From Synechococcus sp. RS9909 (GTDB lineage: Bacteria; Cyanobacteriota; Cyanobacteriia; PCC-6307; Cyanobiaceae), in contig NZ_CP047943.1 of the NCBI RefSeq assembly GCF_014279595.1, forward strand, positions 1,708,422 to 1,772,421: a DNA stretch of 64,000 nucleotides. The letters are read 5' to 3'. Positions 54,850 through 63,252 of this stretch are shown here, one piece after another (the stretch's first letter is position 1; the number at the start of each line of letters is the position of its first letter). The notes under the pieces were generated by a model, which saw only the letters and a program-made list of their open reading frames with translations, made no database searches and had not been told where the DNA came from. A program made the translations under genes and the position numbers.

Positions 54850-55404
54850 GTGCCCCGTTCCAGACGGTCTCTCCCCACCTTTCTGCACAGCGTTGACACG
54901 ATTGAACGGTTGGTCGCCAAGGTGCTCGCCGTGGTCACCTGTGTGGTGATCGCCGCCTCCCTGATCCAGCTGATCCAACAGGTGCTGATCTCACTGATCA
55001 ACCCCGGCGGCACCTCCTGGTTGGGCGATGGCCTGATCAAGGTGCTCGGCGACCTCCTCACCGTGCTGATCGCCCTCGAGGTGCTGCAGAACGTCACCAG
55101 CTACCTGCGCCGCCATGTGGTGCAGCTGGAGCTCGTTCTGGTCACTGCCCTCACCGCAGTCGCCCGGAAAGTGATCGTGCTACCGGCAGGCTCGGAAGAC
55201 AAACCCCAGTTGCTGATGGGGCTGGGGATTGCCTCGATCTCCCTTGCCGGCGCTTACTGGCTGGTCATGCGAGCCGCGATTCGGCACCTTCCGGCGACGG
55301 ATCCCTCCAAAACAGCGTCAGCCACAGCGTTCCAGGCTCAGGATCCGTCCGCTCCACACGATGGCGGCGATGGGGCGGCAGAACCAGCACATCCCCCACG
55401 CTGA
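54850..55404 (+). CDS. PsiE-family (phosphate-starvation-inducible) membrane protein
   Basis: A 184-residue protein beginning at GTG. About four membrane helices cover residues 18-145 with the PsiE core (LGDLLTVLIALEVLQNVTSYL, VQLELVLVTALTAVARKVI). The final roughly 45 residues are hydrophilic and Ala/Asp/Pro-rich. This tail is encoded opposite the cupin domain of the next gene (140-bp overlap) and is probably overprinted. PsiE is phosphate-regulated in E. coli; that regulation is not evident here. Confidence 0.78.
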   Translation: MPRSRRSLPTFLHSVDTIERLVAKVLAVVTCVVIAASLIQLIQQVLISLINPGGTSWLGDGLIKVLGDLLTVLIALEVLQNVTSYLRRHVVQLELVLVTALTAVARKVIVLPAGSEDKPQLLMGLGIASISLAGAYWLVMRAAIRHLPATDPSKTASATAFQAQDPSAPHDGGDGAAEPAHPPR

Positions 55405-55885
55405 GATCACGCTCCTCCTCGGGCTCGCGGAAGCGGAGTCGGGCACTGCCCCGCAGCACCAGGAGCCATTCATGCTCGTCCTGGTCGTACCAGAAGCCAT
55501 CGGGGCTCGCGTAGTCGCAGGAGTGAATCAACTGCAGCCGCCACCCCTCTCCCCGTTGCAGATCGAGCACGGCTTCGGCACCCGCGCAGGGAATGGGGTG
55601 CGCCAGGAGGTTGTCCGAGGGACACCCTGGGAGTTCCGCTCTCTCACCCCAGCGGCGGCCGATCTCAAATCCCCAATCGCGGGCCAACTGCACCACCTGA
55701 TTGTGATCTGTGCAGGCCGCGAAGCGTTGACGCCGATCAGGCTGCGCCTCCAGGGACGCCACCAGGGCATTCAACTGAGCGACCTTGTCGAGAAATCGCT
55801 GCAGATCCGCTTCCGCCAACGCCTGAGTTGTGCACTCTCGTGATCCTGGCAACAGACGGATCGCAGGCGTTGCCCTGAAAGTCAC
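55265..55885 (-). CDS. Nif11-domain / cupin fusion protein
   Basis: A 206-residue protein with two parts. The N-terminal Nif11-like domain (about residues 27-80: LQRFLDKVAQLNALVASLEA, then VVQLARDWGFEIG) is joined to a cupin domain (about 115-195). The cupin carries GFWYDQDEHEWLLVLRG and VGDVLVLPPHRRHRVER, with possible metal-binding His138 and His172 or His175. The start at GTG 55885 is tentative; a TTG near residue 23 would also keep the Nif11 domain. The role is unknown; a small-molecule- or metal-binding sensor is plausible. Confidence 0.75.
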   Translation of the reverse strand: MTFRATPAIRLLPGSRECTTQALAEADLQRFLDKVAQLNALVASLEAQPDRRQRFAACTDHNQVVQLARDWGFEIGRRWGERAELPGCPSDNLLAHPIPCAGAEAVLDLQRGEGWRLQLIHSCDYASPDGFWYDQDEHEWLLVLRGSARLRFREPEEERDLSVGDVLVLPPHRRHRVERTDPEPGTLWLTLFWRDPSPEGAESRLA

Positions 55886-55905
55886 AGGGTGCTCACAGGA
55901 TCACC

Positions 55906-56139
55906 ATGACAACCTCCAGCAGATCTCTGACCATCGGTGAACTGGAGGCTGGATTCTCAAGCTATTGCCAGGCCCTGCGCCGCCTGGTGTCGGAGGGGAG
56001 AGAGCTGGAGGCGATCCAACGCACCATCTGCTGGGACTACCTGGAGCGTTTGCACACCTGTCTGCCCCAGAGCTATCGCTCCCCCAAGGATCTCGTGCTG
56101 CGCTACCAGCGCTCCCAGCTCACCGCTGGCGCACAATGA
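55906..56139 (+). CDS. Small conserved-hypothetical protein
   Basis: A 77-residue soluble helical protein (SLTIGELEAGFSSYCQALRR; ICWDYLERLHTCLPQSYRSP). Two Cys and several aromatic residues are present, and no domain is recognised. Its start is 20 bp from the divergent Nif11-cupin start, and it precedes the cytochrome gene by 28 bp, so it may be cotranscribed with it. Confidence 0.6.
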   Translation: MTTSSRSLTIGELEAGFSSYCQALRRLVSEGRELEAIQRTICWDYLERLHTCLPQSYRSPKDLVLRYQRSQLTAGAQ

Positions 56140-56167
56140 AGGATCCCCTTGGAATGGATCGACCTTG

Positions 56168-56506
56168 ATGGCACGCATCAACCGGATCGGCGCCCTGATT
56201 CTTGCCGTCGCCATCTGGTTGCTGAGTCCTGCTCTGCCGGCGAGCGCTGCCGATGGAGAGCAACTGTTCAACAATCACTGCGCCGGTTGCCACCCCCATG
56301 GCGGCAACATCATTCGGCGTGGGCGCACGCTGAAACTCCGCGCCCTGGAGCAACGCCAGCTGAATAATCCCGATGCGATCGCCCGCATCGCCCGGGAAGG
56401 GATCGGCCAGATGGGAGGTTATGCCGAAGTGCTGGGCCCCAATGGTGATCAACGCGTGGCCGAGTGGATCTGGGACCAGGCTCAGAAGGCCTGGGTCCAG
56501 GGATAA
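56168..56506 (+). CDS. Cytochrome c6-like (c6B/c6C-type) exported c-type cytochrome
   Basis: A 112-residue protein with a signal peptide (about residues 1-27, ending ASA), the haem site CAGCH (Cys38, Cys41, His42) and a likely Met82 ligand in GIGQMGGYAE. It lacks the usual GMPAF-like segment of PetJ, which is at 46706 here, and matches low-potential c6-like paralogues rather than the main photosystem I donor. It overlaps the convergent YciI gene by 25 bp. Confidence 0.85.
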   Translation: MARINRIGALILAVAIWLLSPALPASAADGEQLFNNHCAGCHPHGGNIIRRGRTLKLRALEQRQLNNPDAIARIAREGIGQMGGYAEVLGPNGDQRVAEWIWDQAQKAWVQG

Positions 56507-56751
56507 ACCTCCAGAGCCGTCCAGATTCCTTGACGCCAATACACATCCTCTTCCAGCAGGTTGCGCACCTGCTCGGACGTCGACGCTTCAAACACTCCAA
56601 ACACGTGCGTGCTGCCCTCCGTGGGGCCCAGGGTGATCAACACCCCGGCATCCTTCAATGACGCCAACCTGGCCAGGTGCTCCTCACGAAATGGCGCACG
56701 CTTCTCCAGTGCATTCTCGCAATACGTGCCCCAAAGAACAAATCGAGCCAT
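56482..56751 (-). CDS. YciI-family protein
   Basis: An 89-residue protein of the YciI/ferredoxin-like fold (ARFVLWGTYCENALEKRAPF; LARLASLKDAGVLITLGP; VRNLLEEDVYWRQGIW). The conserved His-Asp pair of some YciI enzymes is not clear. The start is the ATG at 56751; an upstream in-frame start at 56772 adds a few residues. Function is unknown. Confidence 0.8.
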   Translation of the reverse strand: MARFVLWGTYCENALEKRAPFREEHLARLASLKDAGVLITLGPTEGSTHVFGVFEASTSEQVRNLLEEDVYWRQGIWTALEVYPWTQAF

Positions 56752-56852
56752 CAGTGCAGTGCAATCCAGCATCCACAGAATAAATCAGGAGGATTGGCAC
56801 AACCTCAAGAGTGAACGCTATGTTTGGTCCGTTGATCTCTTCACACACGATC

Positions 56853-57224
56853 ATGCTCACTGGGAGCGACCTTCTCAACAAAGTCAAAGAGCTCGGCGAT
56901 GTCAGCAAGTCCGACCTTGTGCGCGCCTGTGGCTACGTCTCGGACAAGAAGGATGGTGGCGAGCGTCTCAACTTCACGGCGTTCTATGAAGCCCTGCTCG
57001 AAGCCAAGGGCGTCAACCTGGGCATCGGTGCTGGTGCCGGCGTGGGCAAAGGTGGCCGCAAGCTTTCTTACATCGCCACGGTTCAAGGCAATGGCAATCT
57101 CTTGATCGGCAAGGCCTACACCCAGCTGCTCGACTTGAAGCCGGGCGATGAGTTTGAGATCAAACTGGGTCGCAAACAGATCCGCCTCGTGCCCGTCGGT
57201 GGCAGCGACGAAGACGAGGAGTGA
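56853..57224 (+). CDS. cyAbrB-type transcriptional regulator
   Basis: A 123-residue cyanobacterial AbrB-like regulator. The N-terminal region (MLTGSDLLNKVKELGDVSKS, VRACGYVSDKKDGGER) is shared by cyAbrB proteins, and the C-terminal AbrB-like DNA-binding half (IGKAYTQLLDLKPGDEFEI) is intact, with an acidic tail. Paralogues control nitrogen and carbon genes in Synechocystis. Upstream start codons at 56811 and 56823 are in frame but add non-conserved residues. It ends 3 bp before the convergent trpA. Confidence 0.9.
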   Translation: MLTGSDLLNKVKELGDVSKSDLVRACGYVSDKKDGGERLNFTAFYEALLEAKGVNLGIGAGAGVGKGGRKLSYIATVQGNGNLLIGKAYTQLLDLKPGDEFEIKLGRKQIRLVPVGGSDEDEE

Positions 57225-57227
57225 TCC

Positions 57228-58028
57228 TCAACCGGCAGCGGTTCGCAACTGCCGGCAGAACGCACCCGCTTCAGCGGCGGCGGAGCTTCGCTCCACCGCC
57301 GCCATTCTTTTCACCAACGCGCTGCCAACAATCGCTCCGTCGGCACCCCATTCACGCACCTGCCTCACCTGCTCAGGGCCGGAAATCCCAAACCCCACCG
57401 CCACGGGAATCGGACAACATCCCCGCAGGGTCGTCACCAACGACGCCACCCGCTGTTCAAGATTGCTGCGTTCACCGGTCACACCAGTGACGCTCACCAG
57501 ATAGGTGAAGCCGCGACTGGCTTCGGCGATGCGGCGCATGCGCTCAGCCGGCGTGGTGGGTGCCACCAGCAACACCAGATCCAGTTGGTGCTGGGCCGCC
57601 AGAGGCGAAAGTCGCTCCGCTTCCTCCAAGGGCAGATCGGGAATCACCAAGCCAGCCGCGCCGGCGGCAGCGGCATCAGCAAAGAAGCGTTCAGGGCCGC
57701 GATTGAGCAACGGATTGCTGTAGGTGAAAAGGATCACCGGAAGGGTCAGCCGCCCCCTCAGGCGCTGCAACATGTCCAGGACCCGATCGGGCGTGGTGCC
57801 GGCCGCCAGGGCCCGATGGGCCGAGGCCTGGATGACGGGGCCATCCGCCAGGGGATCGCTGTAGGGAATGCCGAGCTCCACCATGTCGGCACCGCTCTCC
57901 TGAAGACTGAGCAGCACCTCGGCGGTGACCTCCAGATCCGGGTCTCCGGCCATCAGAAATGGCATCAGGGCCATGCGCCCCTCGTGCTTCAGCGCCTGGA
58001 AGCGGGATGCGATCGCAGATGGGGTCAT
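57228..58028 (-). CDS. trpA: Tryptophan synthase alpha subunit
   Basis: A 266-residue TIM-barrel enzyme that cleaves indole-glycerol phosphate and channels indole to TrpB. Catalytic Glu51 and Asp62 lie in [15 protein letters not shown], and the phosphate-binding [10 protein letters not shown] is near the C-terminus. The length matches TrpA. It is followed on the opposite strand by cyAbrB, with a hairpin in the last part of the gene. Minus-strand order is ndhL, DUF3007, trpA. Confidence 0.98.
   Translation of the reverse strand: MTPSAIASRFQALKHEGRMALMPFLMAGDPDLEVTAEVLLSLQESGADMVELGIPYSDPLADGPVIQASAHRALAAGTTPDRVLDMLQRLRGRLTLPVILFTYSNPLLNRGPERFFADAAAAGAAGLVIPDLPLEEAERLSPLAAQHQLDLVLLVAPTTPAERMRRIAEASRGFTYLVSVTGVTGERSNLEQRVASLVTTLRGCCPIPVAVGFGISGPEQVRQVREWGADGAIVGSALVKRMAAVERSSAAAEAGAFCRQLRTAAG
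57274..57310 (+). terminator. Hairpin plus T-rich run downstream of cyAbrB, embedded in trpA
   Basis: Inside the trpA 3' end, 50 bp after the cyAbrB stop, a 12-bp stem with one mismatch (arms 57274-57286 and 57290-57302, loop TTC) is followed on the + strand by attcttttc. It could end cyAbrB transcripts within trpA coding sequence. The T-tract is interrupted, so efficiency is uncertain. Confidence 0.5.
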
Positions 58029-58080
58029 GGTGGGGTGGATGGCGGGACGCCACGCCTGAAGCTCTGCGGGAGCCTACGGT

Positions 58081-58425
58081 TCAATGAGCATCCTCAGAAC
58101 CTGACGCGGATTCCGCCTCAAGCTGCGCCAACAACGCCTGCTGCTCCGCTTCACTAAGGGCATCGAAACGCGCTTGCAGCTCTGCGTCGGTCACCTGGTC
58201 ATAGGCTTGGCGGTAGCGACGACGCTGCTCCATGAAGGTCATGCGGCCGGTGACCACGCGCAACAAATAAGAGCCAGTCCAGACGACCACCACCACGATC
58301 AGAACAGCCTCAGCGGCAATGCCTGCCGAGGCTCCTTCGAAACCCGCAGCGCTGAATGCGCCATAGCCGAGGGCGCCCAGGCCGAGAACAAGGCCACCCA
58401 GCAACAGAACCTTGAAACGTGTCAA
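58081..58425 (-). CDS. DUF3007 family membrane protein
   Basis: A 114-residue protein starting at a TTG four bases after the ndhL stop. Two membrane helices (about 7-24 and 35-56) include the family core AGIAAEAVLIVVVVVWTGSY and VTGRMTFMEQRRRYRQAYD, followed by an acidic, helical tail. The ndhL-DUF3007-trpA order is common in cyanobacteria, and the linkage hints at NDH-1 assembly or membrane function, unproven. Confidence 0.85.
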   Translation of the reverse strand: MTRFKVLLLGGLVLGLGALGYGAFSAAGFEGASAGIAAEAVLIVVVVVWTGSYLLRVVTGRMTFMEQRRRYRQAYDQVTDAELQARFDALSEAEQQALLAQLEAESASGSEDAH

Positions 58426-58429
58426 CCGT

Positions 58430-58678
58430 TCAGACCTCGCCCTGACCCTGCAGACGGAAATTCAGGAAGGGTGCAAACAGGATCATCCCCGGGAAGAACA
58501 GGAACACCAGTCCATACACCACCAGGCGCTCGATCTTGCCCATGCGGGTCCAGCGCCGCTGCATCCAGAACAACAGCCCCAGAGGCACCACGACGAGATA
58601 AGCACCGGCCAATGCGCCGTAGAGCACAAGCACGGCCAGCCATTGGAGGTCGATCAGACTGGTGATTGCGTCCACCAC
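58430..58678 (-). CDS. ndhL: NAD(P)H-quinone oxidoreductase subunit L (NdhL)
   Basis: An 82-residue small membrane subunit of NDH-1 needed for plastoquinone-linked cyclic electron flow and CO2 uptake. It has two helices: [20 protein letters not shown] and [20 protein letters not shown]. The start is one of two adjacent GTG codons at 58678. It is first in the ndhL-DUF3007-trpA unit. Its start lies 65 bp from the tRNA-Leu gene on the other strand. Confidence 0.93.
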   Translation of the reverse strand: MVDAITSLIDLQWLAVLVLYGALAGAYLVVVPLGLLFWMQRRWTRMGKIERLVVYGLVFLFFPGMILFAPFLNFRLQGQGEV

Positions 58679-58742
58679 GGCACGGTCCTTCGCTTCAGTC
58701 GAAATCTAGGATGCCGATCAGGGCGCCGGCATGGGCACCTGC

Positions 58743-58828
58743 GGGGGCGTGGCGGAATCGGTAGACGCACGCGACTTAAAATCGCTCGGGATGTAAATCC
58801 TGTGGGGGTTCAAGTCCCCCCGCCCCCA
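58743..58828 (+). tRNA. trnL: tRNA-Leu (anticodon UAA), intronless
   Basis: 86 nt. The acceptor arms GGGGGCG (58743-58749) and CGCCCCC (58821-58827) pair, with discriminator A at 58828. The anticodon TAA is at 58777-58779 within CTTAAAA. The T-arm GGGGG TTCAAGT CCCCC follows a long variable arm typical of leucine tRNAs. The CCA end is not encoded. The group I intron found in this tRNA in many cyanobacteria and plastids is absent. Confidence 0.98.
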
Positions 58829-58912
58829 TGTCGCCCCCCTGATCCCCAGCGGAAGGTCTGGGCAATCCAGACTCCTCTCCCTAGGTTGTGGGCAACGAGA
58901 ATTCGATGCTCC

Positions 58913-61597
58913 ATGGAGCCCGCTGAACTGCTGCGCTGTCGACAGCGAGATGCGGGAGAGGAGGCCTGGGATCGCTGGGGGACCTACCTGAGCGACCGGC
59001 AATGGGGAACGGTGCGGGAGGACTACTCGGCCGACGGCAACGCCTGGGCCTCCTTCCCCTTTGACCACAGCCATCTGCGCACCTACCGCTGGGGGGAGGA
59101 CGGACTGCTCGGCCTCTGCGACGAGCGAGGCCTGCTCTGCCTGGCACCCGTGCTCTGGAACGGCGAGGATCCGATCCTCAAGGAGCGTCTGTTCGGCCTC
59201 GGCAATCCGGAGGGCAATCACGGCGAAGACATCAAGGAGGCGATGTATCACCTCGCCGGCACTCCCACAGGCAGTTACGCCAAAGCGCTGTATCGCTACC
59301 CCCAGACGCGCTTCCCCTACGAGCAACTGCGCGATGAGAATCGACGCCGCGGCAGAGATCAGCCCGAATTCGAACTGGTGGACACCGGCGTCTTTGACGC
59401 CGGACGCTTTTTCGATCTGGAGGTGGAAATCGCCAAAGCCACTCCGGAGGATCTGCTGATCCGTTACACGGTCACCAATCAGGGGCCCGACGCGGCGACC
59501 CTGCACCTGCTGCCCAGCCTGTGGTTCCGCAACACCTGGGGATGGGGTGATGGCAATGCCGTCCGCAGCTGCATCGAACGCACAGACGGCGGAGTGAAAA
59601 CCTCTGGTCAGCCGGGCCTGCCGGCGATGGAGCTGCGCTGCAACGCGCCGGGCACCTGGTTGTTCACCGAAAACGAAACCAACACCGAAAGCCTCTACGG
59701 ACAGCCCCTAACGCAGCCCTATGTCAAGGATGCGTTCCATCGCTATCTGATCCATCAGGAATCAACGGCGGTCAATCCGGCCCAGAAGGGCAGCCGCTGC
59801 GCCCTGCTGCTGCAGCGCCAGCTGGCGGCAGGTGAGGTGTGGTGCGTTGACCTGCGGCTCTGCCGGCACGACCGCAACCATGCCAGCGAGAACGATTGGC
59901 TCCAGCCCGATCAGGCCTCCAGCCTGTTGCAACAACGCCGGTCCGAATGGGACGACCATCTGACGAGCGTCACTGGGGCGATGGCTGCGGATGACCGCGC
60001 CATCCATGCGGCCGCCGCCGCGGGCCTGTTCTGGTGCCGCAAGTTCTACAACTGGAATGTCTCCCGCTGGCTGCGGGGCGACCGAACCGGACCGACGCCA
60101 CCGGAAGCGCGCTGGCACACCGAGAACGCCTACTGGAAAACGTTGCGCTCCCGCGATGTGATCTCCATGCCCGATTGCTGGGAGTACCCCTATTTCTGCC
60201 AGTGGGATCTGATGTTCCATGCCGTGGCTTTCGCTGAACTCGATCCAGGTGAGGCGAAACGCCAATGCCGCATGCTGCGCCAGGCCTCCTACACCGCCAA
60301 CAACGGCCAGTCACCGGCCTACGAGTGGGCCCTCTCCGATGCCAACCCGCCGATCGGCGCCTGGGCGGCGCTGCGCATCGCCCAGATTGAAAAACGCTCC
60401 GGTCACCCGCTCGACTACGCCTTTCTGCGCAGTGCCCTGCGCCAATTGATGCTCGAATACGGCTGGTGGGCCAATCGCACCGATCGCAACGGCGACAGCC
60501 TGTTTGAGGGTGGCTTTCTCGGCCTCGACAACATCGCCATCTTCGATCGGCGCTACCCCCTCAAGGACGGCAGTCGCATCGAGCAATCCGACGGCACCGC
60601 CTGGATGGGCATGCTCAGCCTCAACATGCTCGAGATCGCCGTCACCTTGCATCAAGACCGGCCGGAGTATGCCGAACTCACCGAGCGTTTCATCGATGAC
60701 TTCAGCGTCCTCTGCTTTGCGCTCAACAGCCCGGGCGTGCGCGGCTTCGTGAACTGGGATGAACAGGACGGGTTCTATTACGACGTGCTCAAGCGCCCCG
60801 ATGGTTCCACTGACTATCTGCGCACCCGCTCCCTCTCCGGCCTCATCCCCTTGCTCGGCATCGCCAGCTTCGACGCCGACGAAGTGAAAGCCATTCCCAA
60901 CCTGGATGTGCGCCGCACCCTCTCGGAGGTGGCCAAGGAACGGGGCGCACCGTTTGAACACATCAGCCATCTGGGTAGCTGGCACCGCAACCGCGTGCTC
61001 TACTCCCTCGTGCCGCCATCCCGACTGCGTCGCATCCTGACGCGGGTCTTCGATGAGAACGAATTCCTCTCGCCCTATGGCATTCGAAGCCTATCCAAGG
61101 TGTACGCAACGTCTCCCTACACCTACGTGGAGGGCAGCGATGTGGCCAGCATCAGCTACAGCCCCGCCGACAGTCCGGTGGCCATGTTCGGCGGCAACTC
61201 CAACTGGCGCGGACCAATCTGGATGCCGATCAACTTCCTGCTGATCGAAGCGCTGCAGAAGTACGGCTTCTTCTTCGGGGATGACTTCCTGATCGAATTC
61301 CCCACCGGTTCAGGCCAGCAGATGAACCTGTGGCAGATCTCTCTGGAGCTGCAGAAACGCCTGGTCGGCATCTTCCGTCGCGATGCCTCCGGCAGGCGCG
61401 CCTTCAATGGCGAGGTGAACCTGTTCCAGCAGGATCCGCTCTGGCGCGATCTGTTCCTGTTCAACGAATACTTCCACGGCTGCAATGGCAGCGGTGTGGG
61501 GGCCAGCCATCAAACGGGCTGGACCGCTGTGGTGGCCAAGATGATCACCCAACTGAATCGATGGCAACGGTCTGATTCACCGAGCCATCCTTCATGA
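58913..61597 (+). CDS. GH63-like glucosidase/glycoside hydrolase
   Basis: A large 894-residue soluble protein with an N-terminal beta-rich domain and a C-terminal (alpha/alpha)6 domain, as in GH63 and related glucosidases. Landmarks are WEYPYFCQWDLMFHAVAF, NWRGPIWMPINFLLIEAL and FNGEVNLFQQDPLWRD near the C-terminus, which hold candidate acidic catalytic residues. No signal peptide is evident. It may act on glucose- or mannose-containing solutes or storage sugars, but the substrate is unknown. The start is the ATG at 58913. Confidence 0.82.
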   Translation: MEPAELLRCRQRDAGEEAWDRWGTYLSDRQWGTVREDYSADGNAWASFPFDHSHLRTYRWGEDGLLGLCDERGLLCLAPVLWNGEDPILKERLFGLGNPEGNHGEDIKEAMYHLAGTPTGSYAKALYRYPQTRFPYEQLRDENRRRGRDQPEFELVDTGVFDAGRFFDLEVEIAKATPEDLLIRYTVTNQGPDAATLHLLPSLWFRNTWGWGDGNAVRSCIERTDGGVKTSGQPGLPAMELRCNAPGTWLFTENETNTESLYGQPLTQPYVKDAFHRYLIHQESTAVNPAQKGSRCALLLQRQLAAGEVWCVDLRLCRHDRNHASENDWLQPDQASSLLQQRRSEWDDHLTSVTGAMAADDRAIHAAAAAGLFWCRKFYNWNVSRWLRGDRTGPTPPEARWHTENAYWKTLRSRDVISMPDCWEYPYFCQWDLMFHAVAFAELDPGEAKRQCRMLRQASYTANNGQSPAYEWALSDANPPIGAWAALRIAQIEKRSGHPLDYAFLRSALRQLMLEYGWWANRTDRNGDSLFEGGFLGLDNIAIFDRRYPLKDGSRIEQSDGTAWMGMLSLNMLEIAVTLHQDRPEYAELTERFIDDFSVLCFALNSPGVRGFVNWDEQDGFYYDVLKRPDGSTDYLRTRSLSGLIPLLGIASFDADEVKAIPNLDVRRTLSEVAKERGAPFEHISHLGSWHRNRVLYSLVPPSRLRRILTRVFDENEFLSPYGIRSLSKVYATSPYTYVEGSDVASISYSPADSPVAMFGGNSNWRGPIWMPINFLLIEALQKYGFFFGDDFLIEFPTGSGQQMNLWQISLELQKRLVGIFRRDASGRRAFNGEVNLFQQDPLWRDLFLFNEYFHGCNGSGVGASHQTGWTAVVAKMITQLNRWQRSDSPSHPS

Positions 61598-61651
61598 CGG
61601 CTCGGTGCGGGCTCCCTAGCGTTGGGCCACATTGCCAAGCCCGTGATTGCC

Positions 61652-63250
61652 ATGGACTGCTCCACCCGTGCGGCTCATCGCAACAACCCGATCGAACCGC
61701 AGAGCGAACAGTTCGATGTGGTGATCATCGGCAGCGGCGCCGGTGGCGGCAGCCTGGCCCGTGCCCTCGCCGGCCGCGGCCATTCGATCCTGATCCTGGA
61801 GCGGGGCGGCTGGCTGCCCCGGGAACCCCAGAACTGGGACCCGGTGGAGGTGTTCCAGAACAACCGCTATGTGAGCACCGACCTCTGGGAGGACAAGCAC
61901 GGCACAGCCTTCCAACCCGGTAGCCATTACTTCGTGGGAGGTGCCTCGAAGATGTATGGCGCCGCCCACTTCCGCCTGCGGGAGCGCGATTTCGAATCGG
62001 TGCTGCACGTGGATGGCGAATCACCGGAATGGCCTCTGAAATACGACGTGTTCGAGCCCTACTACCGCCAGGCGGAGGAGTGGTACCACGTGCACGGAGC
62101 ACGGGGTGAAGACCCCACCGAACCACCGGCTTCCTCGCCCTACCCCTACGCGCCGATCAGCCACGAACCGCGCATGCAGAAGCTGGTTGACGATCTGCGT
62201 TCCGCCGGTCTCCATCCCTTCCATGCCCCCACGGGCGTGGCGCTCAATGAGGCCGATCCCGCCTTCAGCGCCTGCGTGCGCTGCAATCGCTGTGATGGCT
62301 TCCCCTGTCTGGTGCACGCCAAGGGAGACGCCGAGGTGATGGGTGTGCGCCCAGCCCTGGATCACGACAATGTGTTTCTGCTCACCGAAGCGGAGGTCCT
62401 GAAGCTCCACACCGATGACAAAGGGCGCCAGGTCACCGATGTGGTGGTGAACCATCGGGGCGTGGAACGGCGCTTCAGGGGCCACGTGGTGGTGGTGTCG
62501 GCCGGTGCGGCCAACAGCGCCCGCCTGCTGCTGATGTCAGCCAACGATGCCCACCCCCGCGGCCTCGCCAACAGCTCCGACCAGGTTGGCCGCCATTACA
62601 TGTATCACAACTGCAAAGCCGTGGTGGCCCTGGCCCATGAACCCAACACCACGGTGTTCCAGAAAACGGTGGCCGTGAACGATTGGTATTTCGGTGATGA
62701 CGCCTTCGACTATCCGATGGGCAATGTGCAGATGACCGGAAAAACCAATGGGGCGATGATGAAGGGCTACAAACCCCGCCTCACGGCCTTAGCTCCCACC
62801 TGGACGATGGATCGGATCGCCCAGCACTCGCTCGATTTCTGGTTGCAGACGGAAGATCTACCGCTGGCGGACAATCGGGTCACCGTGAATCGAGACGGAC
62901 GCATCCGACTCAGCTACACCCCCACCAACAACCGGGCATCACAGGAGCTGACCAACCGGCTGGAACAGCTGCTCGACAAGCTCTACCTGCAGAACCATCT
63001 GGCGGAACGCCAGATCTACTTCGCCTCAGCGATGGAGATTGCTGCGGTGGGCCACCAGGCCGGCACCTGCCGGTTTGGAACCGATCCGACCCAGTCGGTG
63101 CTGGATCTCAACTGCAAGGCGCATGATCTCGACAATCTCTACGTCGTCGACACCAGCTTCATGCCCAGCATCGCCGCCGTGAATCCCTCCCTGACGGCGA
63201 TTGCCAATGCCATCCGCGTGGCCGAACACCTGGCGGAGCGGCTGGGTTGA
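61652..63250 (+). CDS. GMC-family FAD-dependent oxidoreductase
   Basis: A 532-residue glucose-methanol-choline oxidoreductase. The FAD motif is FDVVIIGSGAGGGSLARAL near the N-terminus, and the C-terminal domain retains the GMC segment with AAVGHQAGTCRFGTDP and NLYVVDTSFMPS. A CVRCNRCDGFPC segment with four Cys (about residues 208-219) is unlike simple glucose oxidases and suggests a disulphide or metal site. Substrate is unknown. The start is the ATG at 61652. It is 54 bp after the GH63-like gene and could be cotranscribed with it. Confidence 0.88.
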   Translation: MDCSTRAAHRNNPIEPQSEQFDVVIIGSGAGGGSLARALAGRGHSILILERGGWLPREPQNWDPVEVFQNNRYVSTDLWEDKHGTAFQPGSHYFVGGASKMYGAAHFRLRERDFESVLHVDGESPEWPLKYDVFEPYYRQAEEWYHVHGARGEDPTEPPASSPYPYAPISHEPRMQKLVDDLRSAGLHPFHAPTGVALNEADPAFSACVRCNRCDGFPCLVHAKGDAEVMGVRPALDHDNVFLLTEAEVLKLHTDDKGRQVTDVVVNHRGVERRFRGHVVVVSAGAANSARLLLMSANDAHPRGLANSSDQVGRHYMYHNCKAVVALAHEPNTTVFQKTVAVNDWYFGDDAFDYPMGNVQMTGKTNGAMMKGYKPRLTALAPTWTMDRIAQHSLDFWLQTEDLPLADNRVTVNRDGRIRLSYTPTNNRASQELTNRLEQLLDKLYLQNHLAERQIYFASAMEIAAVGHQAGTCRFGTDPTQSVLDLNCKAHDLDNLYVVDTSFMPSIAAVNPSLTAIANAIRVAEHLAERLG

Positions 63251-63252
63251 GA

